Assembly: GCA_004298915.1 (NCBI GenBank)
Contig: SCTE01000548.1
Span: 1-5,103, forward strand
Direction: 5' to 3'
DNA from: Chloroflexota bacterium
GTDB taxonomy: Bacteria > Chloroflexota > Limnocylindria > Limnocylindrales > CSP1-4
Length of the DNA: 5,103 bases
Shown: positions 1 to 4,061 of the stretch, piece by piece
Layout of the letters: the number at the start of each line of letters is the position of its first letter
How positions within the stretch are numbered: position 1 is the stretch's first letter
Program-made: the position numbers and the translations under genes
The notes under the pieces: generated by a model
Databases searched by the model: none
Told to the model about the DNA's origin: nothing
Seen by the model: the letters and a program-made list of their open reading frames with translations, nothing else

Positions 1-124
1 GCGGCAGACCGCTCGTTCGGCCGCGGACAGTGAGCAGCACGTTCGGGCCCATCGGCATGCCGAGCCGGAGCATCCGGCGGGTGAGGGGATTGGAGGCGCG
101 CACGAACGCCGGAGCCTGGGTCAT
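1..124 (-). CDS. Nitroreductase/Ddn-family (deazaflavin-dependent) oxidoreductase, N-terminal fragment
   Basis: Reading leftward from ATG at 124 gives 41 codons, open to the window edge. The peptide starts MTQAPAFVRASNPLTRRMLR and continues LGMPMGPNVLLTVRGRTSGLP. The segment LLTVRGRTSGLP is the first conserved strand and turn of the Ddn-like split beta-barrel family (PF04075, nitroreductase family deazaflavin-dependent oxidoreductase), where it normally reads LLTxxGRKSGxxRxTP. Members bind F420 or related flavins and reduce quinones, nitro compounds or other small molecules in the cytoplasm or at the membrane. A GAGGA ribosome binding site (complement of 131-135) lies 6 bases before the ATG. 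The gene is divergent from an ECF41-like sigma factor, whose known partners are often small oxidoreductases. Only about a quarter of the usual 130-150 residues is visible, so substrate and cofactor cannot be judged. Confidence 0.72.
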   Translation of the reverse strand, partial: MTQAPAFVRASNPLTRRMLRLGMPMGPNVLLTVRGRTSGLP

Positions 125-135
125 CGAAAGTCCTC

Positions 136-163
136 GGTCACGTTGCGAGTGGATAGGATCGTC
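136..163 (+). promoter_or_regulatory. Predicted ECF41/SigJ-type promoter of the sigma-factor gene
   Basis: GGTCACG at 136-142 is followed by a 17-base spacer and CGTC at 160-163. This matches the promoter type I recall for ECF41 sigma factors (TGTCACA in the -35 region, CGTC in the -10 region) and for mycobacterial SigJ (GTCACA-N16-CGTCCT). A start near 168-171 would leave a leader of about 30 bases before ATG 201. That leader carries the GAAGGA ribosome binding site at 185-190. The site implies autoregulation by the sigma factor encoded just downstream. Confidence 0.62.
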
Positions 164-171
164 CATGGGTT

Positions 172-198
172 GACGGAACCTGCTGAAGGAACGTGACC
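172..198 (-). promoter_or_regulatory. Predicted ECF41/SigJ-type promoter of the divergent oxidoreductase gene
   Basis: On the minus strand GGTCACG (complement of 192-198) is followed by 16 bases and CGTC (complement of 172-175). It mirrors the plus-strand promoter, and both share GGTCACGTT. A start near 164-167 gives a leader of about 40 bases to ATG 124. The two cores lie back to back, and each -35 element sits inside the leader of the opposite transcript. Confidence 0.6.
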
Positions 199-200
199 GA

Positions 201-1130
201 ATGACCGACGCCGACTGGCTCGCCGATCGCTTCGAGGCCCACCGCGGCCACCTGCGGGCGGTCGCGTACCGCATGCTCGGTTCCGTGGCCGAGGCCGACG
301 ACGCGGTGCAGGAGGCCTGGTTCCGGCTCGCTCGCTCCGAGATCGAGGAGGTGCGCGATCTCGGCGCCTGGCTCACGACGGTCGTCGCGCGGCTGTGCCT
401 CGATCAGCTCCGCACTCGCACCGCTCGGCGCGAAGTCGAGCTCGATGCCAGCGTCCCGGATCCGATCATCTCGAGCATCGATGCCATCGACCCGGAGCAA
501 TCGGCGGTCCTCGCGGACTCGGTCGGCCTGGCGATGCTCGTGGTCCTCGACCGGCTGGCCCCGGCGGAACGCCTCGCATTCGTCCTCCACGATGTCTTCG
601 GCCTGCCGTTCGAGGACATCGCCCCGATCGTCGAGCGATCGGTCGTCGCGACCCGGAAACTCGCGAGCCGCGCCCGCCAGCGCGTCCGCGGCGTGGACCG
701 CGATGCGGCCGCGGTCGTTCCGGCGCGCGCCTCGATCGATCGCCAGCGGGCGGTGATCGCGGCATTCCTGGCCGCATCCCGGAACGGCGACCTCGAGGGC
801 CTCGTTCGCATCCTCGATCCCGACGTCATCGTCCGCGCCGACGCCGGCCCGGCTGGCTCTCCGGCCGGCCGCAGCCAGGTCATCCGCGGCGCCGAGGCCG
901 CCGCCCGCTCCGCCCTCGCTTTCCGCCGGCTGGCCGGCGGCGCCCACGAGGCCCTCATCAACGGCGCCCCGGGTTACGTCGTCTTCGACGCCGACCGCCC
1001 CTACGCCATTCTTGGCTTCACGCTGCGGGGAGGTCGGATCAGGGAACTGGACATCCTGCTCGACCCGGCGCGCCTCGCGGCGCTCAATCTATCAGCGGTG
1101 ACTCCCACCTATCATGGTCCGCTATCATGA
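201..1130 (+). CDS. ECF41-like RNA polymerase sigma factor with C-terminal SnoaL-like domain
   Basis: This 309-residue protein is about 110 residues longer than a simple ECF sigma factor. Residues about 8-75 form sigma region 2 (YRMLGSVAEADDAVQEAW at 23-40, then AWLTTVVARLCLDQLR at 56-71). Residues about 105-162 form region 4 (LAPAERLAFVLHDVFGLPFEDIA, then the recognition helix around VVATRKLASRARQRV). Residues about 180-290 are a SnoaL/NTF2-like domain (AFLAASRNGDLEGLVRILDPDV). The end ILDPARLAAL (286-295) corresponds to the conserved NPDKL motif of the ECF41 group. In that group the fused domain acts in place of a separate anti-sigma factor, both inhibiting and being needed for activity. 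It directs RNA polymerase to GTCAC/CGTC promoters. ATG 201 follows GAAGGA by 10 bases. A 14-residue tail after the NPDKL-like motif overlaps repeats that may control the next gene. The inducing signal is unknown. Confidence 0.93.
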   Translation: MTDADWLADRFEAHRGHLRAVAYRMLGSVAEADDAVQEAWFRLARSEIEEVRDLGAWLTTVVARLCLDQLRTRTARREVELDASVPDPIISSIDAIDPEQSAVLADSVGLAMLVVLDRLAPAERLAFVLHDVFGLPFEDIAPIVERSVVATRKLASRARQRVRGVDRDAAAVVPARASIDRQRAVIAAFLAASRNGDLEGLVRILDPDVIVRADAGPAGSPAGRSQVIRGAEAAARSALAFRRLAGGAHEALINGAPGYVVFDADRPYAILGFTLRGGRIRELDILLDPARLAALNLSAVTPTYHGPLS

Positions 1131-1139
1131 TGAACCATG
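1109..1139 (+). promoter_or_regulatory. Possible antitoxin operator/promoter: repeated CTATCATG boxes
   Basis: CTATCATG occurs at 1109-1116 and again at 1122-1129, 13 bases apart, in the last codons of the sigma gene. A third CATG-core box, ACCATGAG, covers the antitoxin start. ATCATGAT at 1124-1131 is an exact palindrome. Phd/YefM antitoxins usually repress their own operon through short repeated palindromes just upstream, so this is a good operator candidate. TATCAT at 1123-1128 also resembles a -10 box and would place the transcript start at or very near ATG 1137, giving a leaderless mRNA. No good -35 is visible. Confidence 0.42.
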
Positions 1140-1433
1140 AGAGTCATCACGCCACTCGACCTTCGTCGTTCCCTCGGCAAGATCCTGGACCAGGCGTCGG
1201 CGGGCGAACGCTTCGTCATCGAGCGTGACCACCGGCCGATCGCGGCGCTGATATCGGTAGAGGATGGGCGCCGCCTCGACGAGGGACCGGAGGCTCGCCG
1301 CCAGCGCCGCGTCCGGGCGCTTGACCGGCTCGCGATGCTCGGTGATCGGATGCTCGAGGTGCAACCCGATGGTCCCGACGCGGTGACGGCCGTTCGGTCG
1401 GATCGCCGGCGCCACGACGCCCGCAATGGCTGA
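1137..1433 (+). CDS. Phd/YefM-family antitoxin
   Basis: This 98-residue protein begins MRVITPLDLRRSLGKILDQA and continues AGERFVIERDHRPIAALISVEDGRRL. That is the Phd/YefM fold: a short strand, helices, then the strand pair 'FVIERDHRPIAALIS' typical of type II antitoxins that dimerise and bind DNA through their N-terminal part. Residues about 50-98 are basic and Arg-rich (EARRQRRVRALDRLAMLGDRM) and are the likely toxin-wrapping tail. The gene begins 6 bases after the sigma stop and ends 8 bases inside the toxin gene, the usual antitoxin-first order. No Shine-Dalgarno sequence precedes ATG 1137, which suggests a leaderless message or coupling to the sigma-factor transcript. The neutralised partner should be the adjacent PIN-domain protein. 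Specificity cannot be read from sequence. Confidence 0.88.
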   Translation: MRVITPLDLRRSLGKILDQASAGERFVIERDHRPIAALISVEDGRRLDEGPEARRQRRVRALDRLAMLGDRMLEVQPDGPDAVTAVRSDRRRHDARNG

Positions 1434-1935
1434 CGCCATCGTCCTCGATGCCTCCGCCGCGATCGCACTCCTGCGCCGCGAGCCGGCAGCCGAAGCGGTC
1501 AGGTCGGCCCTCGACACGTCCGTCGAGATCCTCGTTCCGGACCAGTTCTGGCTCGAGATCGTCAACGTCCTCGTCCGGCGTCATCGATGGATGGCGGACG
1601 CCGTCGTCGCGGCCCTGCGCGACCTCGACGAGCTCGACCTGACGACGACGCCGCTCGGACGAGCCTCGCTCCTTCTGGCCCTCGATCGCGCCGTTCGCTT
1701 CGATCTCACCGCCTGCGACGCGCAGTACCTCGCGCTGGCCGAGGCGAGCGACGCGTGGCTTCTGACCCTCGACGCAGAACTGGCGGGAGCGGCGGGCGGG
1801 CGAGCCTTGCCCGTTCCCGGCGTCTCCGCCCGGTCGCCCCGACTCGCCGAGGAGCGGGCGGGCTACGGCGAGTCCCTCGACTGGTCACGCCTCGGTCGCT
1901 ATCTCGCGGACCTGCGCGCCGACGCGGGCGCCTGA
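1426..1935 (+). CDS. vapC: VapC-type PIN-domain ribonuclease toxin with C-terminal extension
   Basis: This 169-residue protein opens IVLDASAAIALLRREP, the classic VapC N-terminus. The four PIN acidic residues are in place: D8 (LDASA), E44 (FWLEIVNVL), D98 (TACDAQYLALAE) and D116 (LLTLDAEL). They would hold Mg2+ or Mn2+ for RNA cleavage; known VapC toxins cut tRNA or 23S rRNA. Nothing essential is missing, so the enzyme looks intact. Its start overlaps the antitoxin stop (ATGGCTGA, 1426-1433), and no separate ribosome binding site is evident, so translational coupling is likely. Most VapCs are 125-140 residues. This one carries a further 35 or so (from about residue 134, SPRLAEERAGYGESLDWSRLGRYLADLRAD), charged and probably helical, that I do not recognise. 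The stop lies 16 bases from the convergent lipoprotein gene. Confidence 0.93.
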   Translation: MADAIVLDASAAIALLRREPAAEAVRSALDTSVEILVPDQFWLEIVNVLVRRHRWMADAVVAALRDLDELDLTTTPLGRASLLLALDRAVRFDLTACDAQYLALAEASDAWLLTLDAELAGAAGGRALPVPGVSARSPRLAEERAGYGESLDWSRLGRYLADLRADAGA

Positions 1936-1951
1936 CCGAACGGGGCGGAAG

Positions 1952-2530
1952 CTATCGGGCGACGATCTGTGTCTCGACCGTGCAGGTGCTCCCATCGAAG
2001 GCGACGTGGAGCGTGGCGCTCGCGACGACCGCCGTGTCGACGGTGGTCGAGCAGGCTGCGGTGAAGGGGTCTTCCTCGGCGTAGCGCGGCGTGCCGCCGG
2101 GGACGGGGGATCCAAACACGATGGCGTCCGAGCCGTACCAGAGACGGAAGCCGATCGTCCACTGGCCCGGCCCGAGGGTCGCCGGCACGTCGCCATAGAC
2201 GCCCGTGGACGCCACAGGCCCGTTCGGGCCGTGGTCCAGGCCGGGTCGCGGGCCTTCATCCCAGGAGAAGTTGCCGCGGTGGTCGTAGTCGCCGGGTCCC
2301 TCGACGCGGATCCCGTAGTTGCACGTGAAGTACCACTGCAGTGTGCACGGGCCGAGGCCGGTGGCGTCCATCGCCAGCGTCGTCGGCGGCGGGGTTGCGG
2401 TCGGAGCTGCGGTCGGCGTGGCGGTAGGCGTGACGGTGGATGGGACGGGCCGTTGGCCGCACGCCATGACGAGGGTCGCGATGGCGAAGGGCGCCAGCGC
2501 TGCCATCGCCCGGCTGACGACGCCCTTCAC
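1952..2530 (-). CDS. Small secreted lipoprotein with Thr/Pro-rich linker, function unknown
   Basis: I place the start at GTG 2530, which has AGGA (complement of 2537-2540) 6 bases upstream and yields 192 residues. The frame is open further upstream but there overlaps the oxidoreductase gene without looking like protein. The N-terminus is KGVVSRAMAALAPFAIATLVMAC: a basic start, a hydrophobic core and a lipobox-like VMA|C, so C24 is the probable lipidated residue and the protein sits on the outer face of the membrane. Residues about 31-51 are a Thr/Ala/Pro linker (VTPT-ATPT-AAPT-ATPP). The remaining about 140 residues contain four cysteines (C62, C70, C160, C183), enough for two disulfides, and many Gly, Tyr and Trp, which suggests a small beta-rich extracellular domain. 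I recognise no catalytic motif. It follows the LLM oxidoreductase gene by 16 bases and is probably cotranscribed with it. Confidence 0.8.
   Translation of the reverse strand: MKGVVSRAMAALAPFAIATLVMACGQRPVPSTVTPTATPTAAPTATPPPTTLAMDATGLGPCTLQWYFTCNYGIRVEGPGDYDHRGNFSWDEGPRPGLDHGPNGPVASTGVYGDVPATLGPGQWTIGFRLWYGSDAIVFGSPVPGGTPRYAEEDPFTAACSTTVDTAVVASATLHVAFDGSTCTVETQIVAR
2394..2441. repeat. Four degenerate 12-bp tandem repeats coding the lipoprotein linker
   Basis: The plus strand reads GTTGCGGTCGGA, GCTGCGGTCGGC, GTGGCGGTAGGC, GTGACGGTGGAT in tandem. On the coding (minus) strand each unit gives a four-residue Thr/Pro repeat between the lipidated N-terminus and the folded domain. Such linkers can change length by slippage without breaking the frame. 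Confidence 0.7.
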
Positions 2531-2536
2531 CGATGA

Positions 2537-2540
2537 TCCT
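2537..2540 (-). promoter_or_regulatory. Ribosome binding site fixing the GTG start of the lipoprotein
   Basis: The minus strand carries AGGA 6 bases before GTG 2530, in the gap after the oxidoreductase stop at 2547-2549. Together with the signal peptide that begins right after it, this decides for GTG 2530 over the longer open frame reaching back to 2707. Confidence 0.7.
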
Positions 2541-2546
2541 GGGAGC

Positions 2547-3458
2547 TCAGTTCTCGTCCACGCGAAGGAGCTCGAGGACCGGGGCCAGGGCCTCGACGGC
2601 CTTGACCGTGGTCGGCGTGGGGAGCAGCTCGACCTGCGTGAAACCGCCGTCGCGGAAGGTTCGGATGGCGTCGGCGATCTTTTCTGATGAGCCCGTGATC
2701 TGCTCACCGGTCGGATCCGGTTCGGATTCGAGCGGGCTGACCATCACCCCGGCCGACCGGCCGATGGTGGCCGGGTCGCGCCCGGCCTCCGCGCAGGCGG
2801 CCTCGAGCGTGGCGAGCCGCGGCCCGAGCTCGGACATGTCGCTCTTCTCTTCCGCGTAGCAGCTCCAGATGTCGGCGTAACGCGCGGCGAGCCGCTGGCC
2901 CTTCGGCCCATGGACGCCGAGCATGATCGGGATCCGCCCCGGCCTCGGGCCCTGCGGGAGCTGCAGGAGGCCATGTGCCGCGTGCCACGTCCCCTCGACG
3001 TCGGCGCGGCCTTCGCGGAGGAGCGGAATGATGACCTCGAGCGCCTCCTCGAAGCGAGCGAAGACCTTGTCCTCGGGCAGCCCGAACGCATGCGCCTGGC
3101 TCCCGGCATGCCCCGAGCCCAGCCCGAACACGAATCGCCCGCCACTGATCTCGTCGAGCGTCTCCGCCACCTTGGCCGTGATCCCCGCATTGCGATGGAG
3201 GGCCGACATGACCCACGTCCCGACCTTGATCCGCGACGTCGCCGCCGCTACCGCGCCGGCCATCGCGACGCCCTCCCAGAACCCGATCGGCGGCTTGTCC
3301 TTGGGCAGCCACAGCAACTCGTCCGGCGTCCAGACCGCATCGAACCCGAGCGCCTCCGCCCGGAGCGCCATCTCCCGCAGCTCGACCCAGCGAGCCTGCG
3401 CTAGCCCGGCCACCCATTGGCCGGTGTTCAGGACGATGCCGACCTCGAACTTGACCAA
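2547..3458 (-). CDS. LLM-class flavin-dependent oxidoreductase (probably F420-dependent)
   Basis: This 303-residue protein has the full length and layout of the bacterial luciferase-like TIM-barrel family (PF00296). Landmarks are ALRAEALGFDAVWTPDELLW (31-50), ATSRIKVGTWVMSALHRNAG (73-92), KVAETLDEISGGRFVFGLGSG (96-116), ARFEEALEVIIPLLREG (134-150), IPIMLGVHGPKGQRLAARYADIW (176-198) and a C-terminal GSSEKIADAIRTFRDGGFTQVELLP (256-280). The run LDEISGGRFVFGLGSGH, with the Asn-Ala-Gly-Ile segment before it, is the usual cofactor-side signature. Relatives use F420 or FMN to oxidise or reduce small organic molecules in the cytoplasm. F420 is favoured by the host type and the nearby Ddn-like gene, but the sequence does not prove it, and the substrate is unknown. 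The start is TTG 3458. The next gene downstream encodes a lipoprotein, a pairing without obvious biochemical logic. Confidence 0.93.
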   Translation of the reverse strand: MVKFEVGIVLNTGQWVAGLAQARWVELREMALRAEALGFDAVWTPDELLWLPKDKPPIGFWEGVAMAGAVAAATSRIKVGTWVMSALHRNAGITAKVAETLDEISGGRFVFGLGSGHAGSQAHAFGLPEDKVFARFEEALEVIIPLLREGRADVEGTWHAAHGLLQLPQGPRPGRIPIMLGVHGPKGQRLAARYADIWSCYAEEKSDMSELGPRLATLEAACAEAGRDPATIGRSAGVMVSPLESEPDPTGEQITGSSEKIADAIRTFRDGGFTQVELLPTPTTVKAVEALAPVLELLRVDEN

Positions 3459-3461
3459 ATA

Positions 3462-3468
3462 CTCTCCT
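3462..3468 (-). promoter_or_regulatory. Ribosome binding site fixing the TTG start of the LLM oxidoreductase
   Basis: The minus strand reads AGGAGAG, with AGGAG ending 5 bases before TTG 3458. No ATG or GTG occurs in frame nearby, and the conserved protein begins only a few residues later (VKFEVGIVL), so the rare TTG start is well supported. Confidence 0.75.
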
Positions 3469-3591
3469 GGCCCTCGGGCTGAGCCTCAAAGTGCGGCAGC
3501 CTCGAGGGCGCCGGTTTGGCAGAAACAGCCGTAGAATGCCACCCAGATTGGCCAGCGCTCCGTCCAAATGCCGGACCGAGCGAACATGGGG

Positions 3592-3626
3592 CTTGACAAT
3601 GGACCCCTAGGGTTCCATTGTTCAAG
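3592..3626. promoter_or_regulatory. 35-bp near-perfect palindrome centred on CCTAGG, likely operator
   Basis: The centre is CCTAGG (3606-3611). Outward from it one mismatch (3604/3613) interrupts the pairing. Then ACAATGGA (3596-3603) pairs with 3614-3621, one unpaired T follows (3622), and CTTG (3592-3595) pairs with CAAG (3623-3626). The left arm contains an exact TTGACA (3593-3598), and CATTGT (3616-3621) is a weak -10 candidate 17 bases on. A long dyad filling the space after a -35 box is the layout of MerR-type operators, but no regulator gene is visible. It could instead be a cruciform-type recombination or resolution site, or a bidirectional hairpin. The structure is certain; the role is inferred. 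Confidence 0.6.
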
Positions 3627-3795
3627 ACCTAAGGCTCAAGTTGAGTCGGAACCGCGCAGGAGGTTCGATCCGGAAGATCAGCAGGGCCTATCCACCACCA
3701 GGGCTGCGCTAACAGCCCCTCATCGTCGGACCCGCGCGGTCCCGAAGACATTCTAGGGACATCGCACGGCCGGCTCACCAATCATAGGGAGAGTC

Positions 3796-3996
3796 ATGGC
3801 AACCACCGGTCAGGAGTTCACAACAGGGCAGGTCTGCCCCCAGAGCGGGGTCTACGCCTACGTCGGTCACAGCAGCGGCTACGGCTGCAGCGTTACACCG
3901 GCACAGCGCGAGATCCCGCTCAGCAAGGGCGAGACTTTCCCGCCGATCAGCGGCTGCGGTCACGCTGCTCGCTGGCGCCTCGTGCGATACGCATAG
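3796..3996 (+). CDS. Small Cys/His-containing YjzC-like protein
   Basis: This 66-residue protein has a strong ribosome binding site (AGGGAGAG, 3786-3793) 2 bases before ATG 3796; measured from the GGGAG core the gap is 4 bases. The sequence runs TGQEFTTGQVCPQSGVYAYVGH, then REIPLSKGETFPPISGCG and ends ARWRLVRYA. The pattern 'F-TG--(C)P-SG-Y---GH', 'I-L-KGE-FPP---C' and a final 'W-LV-YA' resembles the YjzC-like family of tiny uncharacterised bacterial proteins, as I remember it. C14, C31 and C54 with H25 and H56 could bind one zinc ion as a compact beta ribbon. There is no signal peptide or membrane segment, so it is probably cytoplasmic. A strong hairpin follows 10 bases after the stop, so it may form its own transcript. 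No biochemical role is known to me. Confidence 0.8.
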   Translation: MATTGQEFTTGQVCPQSGVYAYVGHSSGYGCSVTPAQREIPLSKGETFPPISGCGHAARWRLVRYA

Positions 3997-4006
3997 GTCA
4001 CAACCA

Positions 4007-4034
4007 CGGGGGCGGGCCACTTGGCCCGCCCCCG
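4007..4034 (+). terminator. Strong GC-rich hairpin, probable terminator
   Basis: CGGGGGCGGGCC (4007-4018) pairs perfectly with GGCCCGCCCCCG (4023-4034) around the loop ACTT, a 12-bp stem made only of G-C pairs. It starts 10 bases after the small-protein stop. Only a weak T-containing stretch follows (ATTCATCTT), as is common for terminators in high-GC bacteria. It ends 27 bases before the next ATG, so it could also act as a leader attenuator for that gene. Confidence 0.75.
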
Positions 4035-4061
4035 GATTCATCTTGGGAAGGAAATGGACGA

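Larger units (their letters stand above)
3459..3795. other. Gene-free boundary region
   Basis: These 337 bases separate the minus-strand oxidoreductase from the plus-strand small-protein gene, so they should hold divergent promoters. What I can see is the 35-bp palindrome at 3592-3626 and a small 11-bp palindrome CTCAAGTTGAG at 3635-3645. Short open frames cross the region on both strands (for example 3568-3756, plus), but none has a ribosome binding site or protein-like composition. I found no convincing -10/-35 pair for either flanking gene and no tRNA. GGTTCGATCC at 3661-3670 resembles a tRNA T-loop, but nothing around it folds as a tRNA. GC content drops across this region. Confidence 0.6.

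Noticed and set aside
138..947. 269-residue minus-strand open frame opposite the sigma factor
   Set aside because: Asp/Arg/Ala/Gly-rich shadow of the sigma-factor gene. Its start sits inside a gene whose two sigma domains and SnoaL domain are clear.
2531..2707. Longer version of the lipoprotein starting at 2707
   Set aside because: The extra 59 residues are Arg/Ser-rich and overlap the oxidoreductase in another frame. GTG 2530 has a ribosome binding site and is directly followed by a lipoprotein signal peptide.
2704..3567. 287-residue minus-strand frame overlapping the LLM gene
   Set aside because: Out-of-frame shadow of the LLM gene, very Arg/Gly-rich, without domain motifs.
3655..3680. 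tRNA-like T-loop sequence (GGTTCGATCC)
   Set aside because: The flanks do not form the T stem and no anticodon or acceptor arms are found, so it is neither a tRNA nor a supportable attachment site.
3568..3756. 62-residue plus-strand frame across the palindrome
   Set aside because: No ribosome binding site, no recognisable protein, and it runs through a 35-bp palindrome. It is treated as non-coding.
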